Assembly (NCBI RefSeq): GCF_902497745.1
Contig: NZ_CABVHJ010000021.1
Coordinates: forward strand, 62,001 to 126,000
DNA from: Pseudomonas fluorescens
Lineage (GTDB): Bacteria > Pseudomonadota > Gammaproteobacteria > Pseudomonadales > Pseudomonadaceae
Reading direction: 5' to 3'
Length of the DNA: 64,000 nucleotides
The notes beneath the pieces were generated by a model. The model made no database searches. It was not told where the DNA came from and saw nothing but the letters and a program-made list of their open reading frames with translations. The translations under genes and the position numbers were made by a program. Below are positions 45,564 to 54,761 of the stretch, one piece after another. Every line of letters starts with the position of its first letter. Positions within the stretch are counted from its first letter, which is position 1.

Positions 45564-48051
45564 AGTTTTGATCCGGGCGACATATCAAGGATGCGCGCTC
45601 GTAATTCAGCGCCTTGTCACGTTCGGGCAGTGCATACGACGCCTCGCAGCGCTGGCCTTGCCAGTTGATGGTCAGGGTGCCGGCGTCGTCCTCGACCAGC
45701 GCCAGTGCCTTGCCACTCGGGTCGGAGATAGCCAGTTGCTTGCCCGCGCCATCTTCAAGTGACGCGCCGAAGGGAATCGGCTGGTGCTGCGCATCGAACA
45801 AGGCAAATTGCACGCGGCGCCCGGTCTTGCTCGCATAGCGCGCGAGAACCACCGCACCGCGGCGCGGAACCACTTGCCGGGTCGCGTTATCGATTTCTAT
45901 ATCGCCGCCCAGATCGCGGGTGTCGAGGTTGATCCAGTTGACCCGATAGGGTTGCGCATTGGACACCACGGCGAAGCCGTTGCCAGCGGTTTTGGCCCCG
46001 GAGAAACTGGCGATCTTCACGCCTTCCACACCCTCGACCTGCGCGAGAGCGAAAGTTTCGCCGACGGTTTGCCCAAGGTTGATCCCGCCCGCGTGGCCGA
46101 CCACGGAACCGGCAACATTGAGACTCTGCGAATTGTAACCGCGACCCTGGCTGTAGCCGGCGCTGATGTCCATTACCGACGTGCGGGTAGTGAGGTTGGC
46201 CGATCCGCTGCTGCCGCCGGTGCTGCTGTTGCCACCTTGCACCGAGTAATAGGTGTCGCTGTCTTCGGACAGGTAACCATTGATGCCGACCTGAGTGCTG
46301 CTGTTGTCCTTCTGCGTGCTGGCCGAGACGAACGCGCGCGGTGCCCGGGGCTTGGAGCCCAGCGGGAAAGACAACGAGAGGTTGAATAACGTGTCGTTGT
46401 TCGCCGGTCCATAGTTGCCGACATCCTTGGTGTAAGTCGCGCTGAGGTTGTAGCTGACGTCGCGCCAGTAGTTGCTGTATCCGGCCGACAGACTTTGCGA
46501 GCCACCGCGTCCCCAGTAGCGCTGGTCGGAGGCGTTGAGGTAGAGGCTGCCGAATTCCTGGTTGCGTCCCAGACTCTGGTTGATGGTCAGGTCAGTGCGG
46601 GTTTTCGAATTGCCGGTGCGCTGCTCACCCTCACGGCTCAGTTCTTCGACGTGTTCGCTCAAGGTGCGATAGCCCTCGGTCGAATAGCGATAAGCGGCGA
46701 GGGTGAAGTTGGTGTCAGTACCGGTGAATGTCTTGGCGTACAACGCGCGCAGGCTATTGCCCTTGAGCGTCTGGCCGAAGGTGCGACTGCTGGAGTGGGT
46801 CAGGTCAAGCGAGATCGCGCCGAGGGCGGTGTTGCGACCGGCACCGACCGACAGCGCCTGGAATTTATCGGTGACCTGAGTGCCGACAATGGCGGACAGG
46901 TTACTGCTCACGCCATAGGCCACGGTGCTGCTGACAAATTCCGGTGTTTGCTGGTCATCGCTGTTGCTGTTGTAGCGACCCGCCGAGACGCTGTACTTGA
47001 GCTGACCTTCGCGCACCATGATCGGCAGGCTGGAAAACGCCTGCACCGTGACACGGCGTCGACCGTCGGCCTCGATAACCGTTATTTCCAGATCGCCATT
47101 GGAGCCGCTGGGGTAAATGTCGCTGATCTCGAACGGGCCGGGCGGCACGTTGGTGGTGTACAGCAGGTAATTGTTCTGGCGGATTTCCACGGTGGCGCTG
47201 GATTGCGCAATCCCGCGAATCACCGGTGCGTAGCCGCGCTCGCTGTCGGCGCGCATGCCGTCGTCCGACGCCAGTTTCAAGCCGCGATAGCGCACGCTGT
47301 CGAACAGGTCGGCGTCGGAGAAAATATCCCCGGCACTGAACTGGCCTTTCAACGCGGTGACGTCATGTTGCAGATAGCTGCGGTTGCTCTTGAAGGTACT
47401 CGGCCGGCCGGTGCTGCTGTTGAAGTTGGATTCGTTGCGCAGGCGCCAGCCGCCGAGGTTGATGCCATTGCGCAGGCCAATGTTATTGGCAAACGTGGTC
47501 TCTGCATCGGTGCTGTTGCGGTTGCTGCTCACCTGATAATTGATGAACGCCGCCGGTACACCTTCGTCCCACAGCGCCGGGTCGACATAACCACGGCGGC
47601 CACGCTCCATGGCACTTTGCGGCACGCTGACCAGCAAACGCAGGCGCGGCACGTCATAGCGCACGGTGGCATGGTCGATCAGCGCGGGCAGATCGAGGCA
47701 GGCATCCGCATCGGCGACGTCGAGTTTGCCGCTGGCCTGCAGCTTGTCAATATCCACGCCCACTTGCTTGAGCATGTCCAGGGTCAGGCAGGCCTCGACC
47801 TTGTGGCTGCCAGTTGGCCGCCGAAAATCGATGTCACGACGGCCGACCAGCGTGTCGTTGGCGTACAGGTCGACCCGGTAAGTACCGGGGAGTACGCGGC
47901 TGCCGGCGAGCAGCGATTGCAGATCGACGGCGGATGTCGCGCCTTGCAGAAACGAAATATTGAACTGTTCATCGGCGTCGGCCAGACATGTCGTGCTGAA
48001 CACCAGGGCAACCGAAAGCGGCGCCAGGCCATCGCGCTTGAATAAAAACAT
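45562..48051 (-). CDS. Outer-membrane fimbrial usher (CupD3/PapC-like)
   Basis: An 829-residue full-length usher. Signal peptide cuts near TTCLA; the N-terminal periplasmic domain begins FNISFLQGATSAVDLQSLL; the barrel/plug contains RGIAQSSATVEIRQNNYLLYTTNVPPGPF near 277-305 and C-terminal Ig domains end in ASLICRPDQN. It is of the PapC/FimD type, unlike the smaller CsuD-like usher at 13646. It is the last gene of the subunit-chaperone-usher set; contrary to habit no adhesin follows it. Confidence 0.93.
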   Translation of the reverse strand: MFLFKRDGLAPLSVALVFSTTCLADADEQFNISFLQGATSAVDLQSLLAGSRVLPGTYRVDLYANDTLVGRRDIDFRRPTGSHKVEACLTLDMLKQVGVDIDKLQASGKLDVADADACLDLPALIDHATVRYDVPRLRLLVSVPQSAMERGRRGYVDPALWDEGVPAAFINYQVSSNRNSTDAETTFANNIGLRNGINLGGWRLRNESNFNSSTGRPSTFKSNRSYLQHDVTALKGQFSAGDIFSDADLFDSVRYRGLKLASDDGMRADSERGYAPVIRGIAQSSATVEIRQNNYLLYTTNVPPGPFEISDIYPSGSNGDLEITVIEADGRRRVTVQAFSSLPIMVREGQLKYSVSAGRYNSNSDDQQTPEFVSSTVAYGVSSNLSAIVGTQVTDKFQALSVGAGRNTALGAISLDLTHSSSRTFGQTLKGNSLRALYAKTFTGTDTNFTLAAYRYSTEGYRTLSEHVEELSREGEQRTGNSKTRTDLTINQSLGRNQEFGSLYLNASDQRYWGRGGSQSLSAGYSNYWRDVSYNLSATYTKDVGNYGPANNDTLFNLSLSFPLGSKPRAPRAFVSASTQKDNSSTQVGINGYLSEDSDTYYSVQGGNSSTGGSSGSANLTTRTSVMDISAGYSQGRGYNSQSLNVAGSVVGHAGGINLGQTVGETFALAQVEGVEGVKIASFSGAKTAGNGFAVVSNAQPYRVNWINLDTRDLGGDIEIDNATRQVVPRRGAVVLARYASKTGRRVQFALFDAQHQPIPFGASLEDGAGKQLAISDPSGKALALVEDDAGTLTINWQGQRCEASYALPERDKALNYERASLICRPDQN

Positions 48052-48136
48052 GCAGGAACCCTATATCACCTCCGGTACGAACTAACGGAGCGAAGAGAAA
48101 TACAGTGAAAGTGCGGCTGTTAAAGCGGCACGCGAG

Positions 48137-48886
48137 TTATGGTGTTTGTTTATCCAGACTGGCGCTAACTTCGGCGCTGCTGGAAAGTTGCGCGACATAA
48201 CGGTCTCGGGCGCCATAGTCGTTGATGCTGCTGAATAACAGGCGGGGCGAATTGATTGCGTGAAGTTGTTTGAGCACGAACTCTTTTTGTTCCCCCGGGG
48301 CAATCATCATTGAATCAAAGGGATGCTCGCTGGTTGCGCCGGATTGCACGGTGATATCGGCAATCGACACGTGATACAGGCCCGGATTTTTTACCAGCAG
48401 CACACTTTTACCGGCACGCTCGATCAGTCTCCAGGTCAGCTCGGCCGGGGCTTGATAGGCGTTGTTTTTCAAACCGGCAGGGCGGAAGAACACCTTGATG
48501 CGCTGACGCACCGCCAACTGCAGGGTATTGGCGGTTTTTGCCGATTGCGGGATTTCCTGCACGTTCAGCCACACCACCGACTCTCGGTCTGTGGGCATGC
48601 CGGTGCCTTCGTAAATAACCCGCAAAATCTGTTGCTCATCACCACTGACGCGCACCAGCGGCGGGGTTACGGCGAAAGGCACCGTGCCGGTTTCGTTGCT
48701 GTCGGTATCGACCCAGGACTGAATCAACACGTCTGCGCCGCTGTTGCGCACGGTGATGCCGGCTTCCTTATGCTTGCCGTCGAAAATCAACCGGGTGCTG
48801 CTCAAGGAAATACCGGCCATGGCCTGATCGACGGCAAACAGGCCCAGAAGGCCGACGCAAAGGGACAGGGAAGAACGTAAAAACAT
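48137..48886 (-). CDS. Periplasmic fimbrial chaperone (CupD2-like)
   Basis: A 249-residue PapD-family chaperone: signal peptide ending QAMA, then GISLSSTRLIFDGKHKEAGITVRNSG (start of domain 1 with strand A), ESVVWLNVQEIPQ near 103-115 (the chaperone signature with G1 strand) and IKVFFRP near 129. It holds subunits for the usher encoded 85 bases downstream. Confidence 0.92.
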   Translation of the reverse strand: MFLRSSLSLCVGLLGLFAVDQAMAGISLSSTRLIFDGKHKEAGITVRNSGADVLIQSWVDTDSNETGTVPFAVTPPLVRVSGDEQQILRVIYEGTGMPTDRESVVWLNVQEIPQSAKTANTLQLAVRQRIKVFFRPAGLKNNAYQAPAELTWRLIERAGKSVLLVKNPGLYHVSIADITVQSGATSEHPFDSMMIAPGEQKEFVLKQLHAINSPRLLFSSINDYGARDRYVAQLSSSAEVSASLDKQTP

Positions 48887-48914
48887 GAAGAGTTTCCGCG
48901 CAGAGTGAAGGAAA

Positions 48915-48938
48915 GTGCAGGGCCGTCAGGCCCCGCAC
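48915..48938 (-). promoter_or_regulatory. Intercistronic hairpin between subunit and chaperone genes
   Basis: Stem GTGCnGGGCC/GGCCCnGCAC with one A/C mismatch and a four-base loop. A hairpin in this place commonly stabilises or limits read-through so that the major subunit is made in excess of chaperone and usher. Confidence 0.55.
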
Positions 48939-48960
48939 AGTGTTCGCTGAATCGCGCGGG

Positions 48961-49548
48961 TTATTCGTATTGCAGGGTGAACGGCAGGGTCGCGTCGCCA
49001 CGGCCGGCTACCGCCAGTTTCGGGTCAACGGTGGTGACGTAGGCTGCCGAGAATTTCAGTGTGGTGTTGCTGTCCTGCAGGGTGTTTTCGATGCGGGCGG
49101 TGGTCGGCGAAGTCAGGTCGATCACGGCGCCGTTGGCATCCAGCAAAGCGATGCCGATGCCTTTCGCAGAACCCAGACCGTCGATCAGTTTCAGGACCTT
49201 GGTACCGGTTTCGATCCCCGAGCCTGCGCCCTTGGTCGGTTCAAAGATCATCGCCACTTTGGTCCCGGCGTTGCAGTTGATCTTCATGTCGAAGTTCTCG
49301 ACGCTGAGCGTACCGTTGCCTTTTGGCGCAGTGGCGGTGCCCATGTCTTTGATCGACACTTCACCCATGTTTACCGAAATGGTTTTGTCCTTGCCGGCGC
49401 CTTCCACCGAGCAGGCATCGTTGTTGATGGTGCCGGTAAAGTTGATAGTGCCACTGCCAGCTTTGGTCGGCACAACCGGATCGGCCGCCAGGACATTACC
49501 GGCAGCGAAGATAGACAAGGCGAGAAGTGTGCGAGACAGTTTTTTCAT
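48961..49548 (-). CDS. Type 1-like fimbrial major subunit (CupD1-like)
   Basis: A 195-residue exported pilin: signal peptide cut near NVLA, then GSGTINFTGTINNDACSVEGAG (first conserved Cys and strand) and a closing ...DATLPFTLQYE with penultimate tyrosine, as in FimA/CupA1-type subunits. First of the subunit-chaperone-usher genes, directly after rcsB. A box shared with the adhesin promoter lies 55 bases upstream of its ATG. Confidence 0.9.
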   Translation of the reverse strand: MKKLSRTLLALSIFAAGNVLAADPVVPTKAGSGTINFTGTINNDACSVEGAGKDKTISVNMGEVSIKDMGTATAPKGNGTLSVENFDMKINCNAGTKVAMIFEPTKGAGSGIETGTKVLKLIDGLGSAKGIGIALLDANGAVIDLTSPTTARIENTLQDSNTTLKFSAAYVTTVDPKLAVAGRGDATLPFTLQYE

Positions 49549-49603
49549 GTTGCTTTTCCATTGGTGGGGTTAAAGCAACACAATAAAACCCGGGCTCGCG
49601 GTG

Positions 49604-49624
49604 GAACATCAGACGATTCCTAGA
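49604..49624 (-). promoter_or_regulatory. RcsB-like box, fimbrial subunit copy
   Basis: The minus strand reads TAGGAATCGTCTGATG in the core. Positions 49604-49624 differ at one base from 58644-58664. The core matches the RcsB-type consensus KMRGAWTMWYCTGNAA (recalled) at 13 of 16 positions. Confidence 0.7.
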
Positions 49625-49656
49625 TACGCGGATGTTACGCACAAGTGCGCAGTTGT

Positions 49657-50304
49657 TTATTTGAACAAGTTGCGTTCGATGCAATAAGCCAGTAACTCTT
49701 GATCGCTATTGACTTCAAGTTTGCGCATGGCCGAGATTTTTTGCGTACTGATGGTTTTGGCACTTCTGTTCAATCCCCTGGCAATTTCGTTAACGCCTTG
49801 GCCTTGAACGAACAGTCGCAGAATTTCATGTTCCTTGGGCGACAGTCGGGAAAAACGTTCATCCAGATCGGCGCCATCGTTCAGCACGGACGTGGGGGCC
49901 GGTTCTTTGTGGCGTACCCGGCTGCCTTTGGCAATGGCTTTGAGCGCCAATTCTATTTCGACGTGCAGCTGGCTTTTCTGAATCACCGCAAGCACACCGA
50001 GCTCCTGCAGGCGTGTCAGGATCAGAGGATTGGAAATCATGGTCAGGACCAGCACTCTCACTTCGGGAAAATGCCGCGTCACGTATTCCACCAGCTTCAG
50101 GCCGTCACCGTAGGGCGAGTCACCGGGCATGTTGAAATCGGTGATCAACAGGTCCACCGCCTGAGACTTCAGCAACTCGATCAAGCCATCGGAACACACC
50201 GCTTCGCCCACCACGTTGAAGCGTCGGTCGCGCTCGACCAGTTCCCGTACCCCCAGGAGAACGATGGGATGATCATCGGCGATGACAACGTTGAAGGTTT
50301 CCAT
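49657..50304 (-). CDS. rcsB: LuxR/NarL-family response regulator (RcsB-like)
   Basis: A 215-residue regulator. The receiver domain (about 1-125) has acidic pocket ADDHP near 9-13 and phosphoacceptor D56 in LLITDFNMPG; the GerE/LuxR HTH (about 145-205) reads LSPKEHEILRLFVQGQGVNEIARGLNRSAKTISTQ. ATG 50304 is preferred; an upstream TTG at 50334 overlaps the kinase stop. The position just after an HPt-bearing kinase and before a fimbrial subunit gene equals, from memory, RcsB of the PA14 pvr/rcs-cupD locus. RocA1 is the other near family. It is the probable reader of the boxes at 49604 and 58644. Confidence 0.82.
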   Translation of the reverse strand: METFNVVIADDHPIVLLGVRELVERDRRFNVVGEAVCSDGLIELLKSQAVDLLITDFNMPGDSPYGDGLKLVEYVTRHFPEVRVLVLTMISNPLILTRLQELGVLAVIQKSQLHVEIELALKAIAKGSRVRHKEPAPTSVLNDGADLDERFSRLSPKEHEILRLFVQGQGVNEIARGLNRSAKTISTQKISAMRKLEVNSDQELLAYCIERNLFK

Positions 50305-50326
50305 GGGTGCTTTATCCAGAGTGAAA

Positions 50327-53300
50327 TTATTCAAGGGTGTCGAGCAGGTCAGTCAGACGCGCCAGCTGTTGGCGCACTTGCGTGACCAGTGCCGGGGTGA
50401 TCGTCATGCCGGTCAGGCGACATTCCAGTTCGACAAACGCACTGGCCAGGGCTTCGACCCGCACGGCGCCCAGTGCCCCGGCCATGCTGTGCAGTTGCTG
50501 GGCGACGCCACTGGCGTCGGCCGCATCCAGCGCGGTGAGGGTGGTCTGGACATCGCCGCGCAGGGTCGAGACAAACAGCTCGCGCATTTTTGGTGAGAGG
50601 GTCGGTGCAGCGTCAGCGACTGGCGCGATCGCTGTCTGGCAGTGGCTTTGCAGCTGCGTGCGCAGTGTCGTCAGGTTCAACGGCTTGACCATCCACGCGT
50701 TCATGCCGACGGCGGCGCAGCGTTCGCCTTCTTCGCGCAGGGCATTGGCGGTAACGCCGATAATCGGCAGCGTCGCATCCTGCTCGCGCAGTGCGGCGGC
50801 CAGTTGGTAGCCGTTCATGACCGGCATGTTGACGTCGGTCAGCAGCAGATCGAACCGTCCGGGTGCCCATTGCACCAGCGCCTGTTCGCCATTGGCGGCG
50901 ACCACGACCGAACAGCCCAGCGCCTCCAGTTGTTCCTTGATGATCGCCGCGTTGATCGTATTGTCTTCGGCCACGAGCACGCGCAGATTCAGCGCTAGGC
51001 TGTTTTGCGCCTGCGCAGTCACACGTTGGTGACTGGCGCCGTGTCGGGCCAGCGCAATCGCCCAGCCAATGGCGCGTACATCGTCGGCATCGACCTGCCA
51101 GCCACTGCCACGTACCTGTGCCGGATTGGGACCGCCCGCAGTGGCGACAATGCGCGGGCCATTGAATACCGTGGCGTTGGCCAGCGGCGCAAAGTCCACC
51201 AGCAGCGCTGCAGGCGGTGGCAACTCGTGCGTCACCAGACGACAATCGAGTCCAAAGCGGTGAAGCCAGGCGCTCAGATGCTGCGCCAGTTCGGCCACCG
51301 GTGCCCGTACATAAACGGCGGCGCCGCCGGCCACGAACGCCGGGCAATCGGCGAGACTGCCCGGCGCGCAATCCAGGGTCAGTTGCAAGTTGAAACGGCT
51401 GCCCAGTCCCGGCTCGCTGACCACGTTCAACTGGCCCTGCATCAATTCACACAGCCACTTGCAAATGGCCAGACCCAGACCGGCGCCGGCATGGCTGTCG
51501 GCTTCGTTGACTTGATAGAACGGGTCGAACAACTGCTGTTGCTGCGCCCGGGAAATGCCCACGCCCGAATCGCTGACCTGCCACAGCACCTCCGCGCGAC
51601 CGCCAGTGCTTTGCAGCACACGAACGCGCATGACCACGCGGCCGTTGTCAGTGAACTTGATCGCGTTGCTCAGCAGGTTGTTGAGGATCTGCCGAATGCG
51701 CTGCGCATCACCGAGCAGTTGATCCGGCAGCGCCGCATCGATGCAGGCATACAGCTGCAAACCTTTGCCACGGGCAAACGCGCCGTAGCTGCGCACAACG
51801 TCTTCGGTCAGTTCCAGCGGACAGAACGGCTGAAGCTCGAGATTCATTTGCCCGGCCTCGATCTTCGACACATCCAGCACATCGCTGATCAGCTTGAACA
51901 GACTGGCCGACGAGCGCTGAATGGTGTCCAGATAAGCTTGCTGACGCGGATTCAGCGTGGTCAGACCGAGCAATTCCAGCGTGCCAAGCACGCCATACAG
52001 CGGCGTGCGGATTTCATGGCTCATCGTTGCCAGAAACCGGCTCTTGGCCTGATTGGCCGAATCGGCGGCCTGGCGGGCGACTTCCAGCGCCGCCGCGTCT
52101 TCGACATGGCGGGTCACATCGTGCAGCGCACACAGCCAGGCGTCCTGACCCTGATAACGGGTCGAGACGAAGGCGACATGCAAATGCCGACCGGCAATCT
52201 CCAGTTCGGCATGGCCTTGGCCGGTCGCTGTCTGCCGGTCGAGCAGGCTGATCAGTTCGCGGGTGTCGTGCCATTGCTGGGCGCGCTGGTTCTCCAGCAG
52301 CACATGATGATCGCGGCGGCTGATCACGCAAAGACCGGTGGGCGCGGTGTCGATGACCGCGCGGCTGAACGCTTCGCTTTCGGCGATGCTCGCGTGGGCA
52401 CTTTGCGCAGGAAGGATAACGCGCTGGGTGTACCAGCGATTGAGTGCCCGGCTACAGCCGAGCAGGGCGAGCACGAGGACCAAAAGGCACAGCAATGGCC
52501 ACAGCGCGTAATCGAGAAAGCTCTGCACACTGATGACATAGATCGCCGTCCAGTGCCGTTCACCGGGACTGGTCAGCTTGAACACCAGGCCATCTGCGGT
52601 CAGATTCGCGCCTTCGTTGAGCACTTGACCGGGCTTGAGCGCACCGATCAACACGGTATCGTGGGGCGTGATCAAGGTGAAGTCGTCGTAAATCGACCAC
52701 GCCATCAAGCGCTCGATGTTGTTGACCTGGGACAGTTTCAGCAGCGAGCCGACCACCGCCCAGGAGTTGGCGCCTTCGATGGCCTGCGTCGGTTTGCTCA
52801 GATTGATCCGCACGTAGGCCAGCAGAGTCGGGGTAACGTTGTCCTCCTCGGCGAACGCGTAGGGCACCCAGTGAACCTGCGCTGAAGTCTGCGTGCGCCG
52901 TTGCATGTTCATCCGGGTCATGATCTCGACGAAGGTGCTTATCTGCGTCGGCCCTGCACCACGCAAACGGCCGGCAGCGGGCACGGCGATATCGAAATTG
53001 TCCGGCCCGTTGAGCAGGATCACCTGCGGCGACTGGTAATGCGAGGCTGCCCAGAAGGCGCTGTAATAAGCCGCCAGATAGCTGCCGAGGGCAAACACCT
53101 TGGGGTATTGGCCGGGGGCGATTCGCTCCGGATCGATCTTTACGCTGAACGGCAGTGAAAACGCCAGGCCTCGACCTTCATAAATGTTCGGTCCTTCTTC
53201 GGGCAACCGCTTTTGTACAACAGGCGGCGTCGCAGTTTCGGGAAAGTACTCACCCTTGGCGCTGGCCCTTGAGATAGCGTCGAGAAAGGCTTCCTGCTCG

Positions 53301-53488
53301 CGAATGTTTTCCATCAGTCGGGCGAAGTGGAACTGCAGGGTATCGCGCTGTTCATCCACCATGCGCTGCACGCCCAGATAACTGATGCCCAGCAACAGCA
53401 GGACCAGCGCACCAAGCACCAGCAAGCTCTTGTTCAGGCGTAGCGAACTGCTGGCGAGTCTTTCCAGAAATGCGTTGGGCTGCGGCAT
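50327..53488 (-). CDS. rcsC: Hybrid sensor kinase with receiver and HPt domains (RcsC-like)
   Basis: A 1053-residue membrane kinase. Transmembrane helices near 22-40 and 335-355 flank a periplasmic sensor of about 295 residues. Then come a PAS-like stretch (about 375-460), HisKA with H491 (ATMSHEIRTPLYG), HATPase (SNAIKFTD, DSGVGIS, GAGLGLAI), a degenerate receiver-like region (about 715-830), receiver with D885 (LLLTDVNMPVMNG) and HPt with H1000 (QLHSMAGALG). It is the only HPt in the locus, so phosphate from both kinases may pass through it to RcsB. The sensor is not an SBP_bac_3 domain, which separates it from RocS1/BvgS. Symbol given by synteny and architecture. Confidence 0.85.
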   Translation of the reverse strand: MPQPNAFLERLASSSLRLNKSLLVLGALVLLLLGISYLGVQRMVDEQRDTLQFHFARLMENIREQEAFLDAISRASAKGEYFPETATPPVVQKRLPEEGPNIYEGRGLAFSLPFSVKIDPERIAPGQYPKVFALGSYLAAYYSAFWAASHYQSPQVILLNGPDNFDIAVPAAGRLRGAGPTQISTFVEIMTRMNMQRRTQTSAQVHWVPYAFAEEDNVTPTLLAYVRINLSKPTQAIEGANSWAVVGSLLKLSQVNNIERLMAWSIYDDFTLITPHDTVLIGALKPGQVLNEGANLTADGLVFKLTSPGERHWTAIYVISVQSFLDYALWPLLCLLVLVLALLGCSRALNRWYTQRVILPAQSAHASIAESEAFSRAVIDTAPTGLCVISRRDHHVLLENQRAQQWHDTRELISLLDRQTATGQGHAELEIAGRHLHVAFVSTRYQGQDAWLCALHDVTRHVEDAAALEVARQAADSANQAKSRFLATMSHEIRTPLYGVLGTLELLGLTTLNPRQQAYLDTIQRSSASLFKLISDVLDVSKIEAGQMNLELQPFCPLELTEDVVRSYGAFARGKGLQLYACIDAALPDQLLGDAQRIRQILNNLLSNAIKFTDNGRVVMRVRVLQSTGGRAEVLWQVSDSGVGISRAQQQQLFDPFYQVNEADSHAGAGLGLAICKWLCELMQGQLNVVSEPGLGSRFNLQLTLDCAPGSLADCPAFVAGGAAVYVRAPVAELAQHLSAWLHRFGLDCRLVTHELPPPAALLVDFAPLANATVFNGPRIVATAGGPNPAQVRGSGWQVDADDVRAIGWAIALARHGASHQRVTAQAQNSLALNLRVLVAEDNTINAAIIKEQLEALGCSVVVAANGEQALVQWAPGRFDLLLTDVNMPVMNGYQLAAALREQDATLPIIGVTANALREEGERCAAVGMNAWMVKPLNLTTLRTQLQSHCQTAIAPVADAAPTLSPKMRELFVSTLRGDVQTTLTALDAADASGVAQQLHSMAGALGAVRVEALASAFVELECRLTGMTITPALVTQVRQQLARLTDLLDTLE

Positions 53489-53573
53489 TACAACGCCTGA
53501 TCAGTCAAAGTAGAAAAGTGTCTGGACACAAAAGACCTCGGTGGCAAACGGTGTCGTCAACAGCGTCTGGGGT

Positions 53574-54761
53574 TCACCATGCATTGGCCGGTCCATCATG
53601 GGTCAGCAACTGCTGGAACTGCTCCGAAGACACGGCGTGGGAGATCAGGAAACCCTGGACCTGAGTGCAGTCGATTTTACGCAACAGAGCAAGTTCTTGC
53701 GCGGTTTCCACGCCTTCGGCGACCACCGTCAGGCCCAGTTGGCGACCCAACGTGACAATGCTGGTCAGCGCCTGCGCGAGTTCGGCGTTGCTGTTGCAAC
53801 CCTGCACCAGCGCGCGGTCGATTTTCAGCTCGGTGAAAGGCGCCGACACCAGGTTCATGTAAGAACTGTAGCCCTTGCCGAAATCATCTTGGGACAAGCC
53901 GAAACCCTTGATGCGCAAGCGGCAGGCGCCGGCGTAGAAATTGCTGATGTCATCGGGCACCGAGCATTCCATCAACTCGAAGCAGATCCGCGCCGGCAGG
54001 CCTTCGTGTTGCAGCACGAAAGCGAGGATGCGGTCCGGCAGATCATGGCTGTTAAGCAGGTGCGTCGGTAAATTGATCGACACCGGGATGTCGTAGCCCT
54101 GCTGGCGCCATACGGTTTGCGCGGCAATCGCCTGCTCCAGCATTCGCCAGAGCAGACGCTCTTCGAGGTCGTAAGCAATCAGCGCCGGTAGAAATGCCCC
54201 CGGCAACAGCGTGCCATGTGCGGGGTGTTCCCAGCGCACCAAGGCTTCGGCGGCGACGATGCGGCCATTGTCCAGCGCCTTTTTGGGTTGGAACCAGGCC
54301 TGTAATTCACCCTTGTCCAAGGCGTGCAGAATACTTTGCCGATCAATACCGGGCTGCGTTGCGACCGGGGCGGCCTGACGCAGCGTCTGCAACTGCTCGA
54401 TCAGACAGCGCAAGGCAGCGCTATTGACCGGTTTGGAAATCAGACCGATGACTTTGACTTGCAGGTTGCTCGCCACCAGGCTCGCGCCCATCAGCATGCG
54501 CCGCGAGGCCGCGCTCATGATTGCCAGTGCCGGGCGCGAGGGCTGCGCGGCCAGGCCCTGGATGAACTGCACGCCGTCCATGCCCGGCATCAGCAGATCG
54601 GTGAGGACCAGATCGAACTCACGGTTTTTCAGACGCCGCAAGGCTTCTTCGCCGTCCCGTGCAAATTCCAGATCGAACACACCCAGTTCGTTGAACAGGT
54701 TTTGCAAATACAGGTGCTGGAACGGATGATCTTCGACAATCAGCAGGCTAGAGGACTTCAT
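53574..54761 (-). CDS. pvrR: REC-EAL response regulator, c-di-GMP phosphodiesterase (PvrR-like)
   Basis: A 395-residue regulator. Receiver (about 1-125) with D55 in VLTDLLMPGMDG, then an EAL domain (about 145-390). Visible catalytic motifs are AAEALVRW, the SINLP segment, CFELMECS, SQDDFGKGYSS, ELKIDRAL, VAEGVET and QGFLISHA, so metal-binding and general-base residues look intact and activity is likely. It would lower c-di-GMP on phosphorylation, opposing fimbrial attachment, as PvrR/RocR are known to do. Its start overlaps the pvrS stop by 14 bases, implying coupled translation. Confidence 0.88.
   Translation of the reverse strand: MKSSSLLIVEDHPFQHLYLQNLFNELGVFDLEFARDGEEALRRLKNREFDLVLTDLLMPGMDGVQFIQGLAAQPSRPALAIMSAASRRMLMGASLVASNLQVKVIGLISKPVNSAALRCLIEQLQTLRQAAPVATQPGIDRQSILHALDKGELQAWFQPKKALDNGRIVAAEALVRWEHPAHGTLLPGAFLPALIAYDLEERLLWRMLEQAIAAQTVWRQQGYDIPVSINLPTHLLNSHDLPDRILAFVLQHEGLPARICFELMECSVPDDISNFYAGACRLRIKGFGLSQDDFGKGYSSYMNLVSAPFTELKIDRALVQGCNSNAELAQALTSIVTLGRQLGLTVVAEGVETAQELALLRKIDCTQVQGFLISHAVSSEQFQQLLTHDGPANAW

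Noticed and set aside
50327..53488. RocS1/BvgS identity for the HPt kinase
   Set aside because: The periplasmic part has no SBP_bac_3 (solute-binding) wording, and the regulator order fits the pvr/rcs type better.
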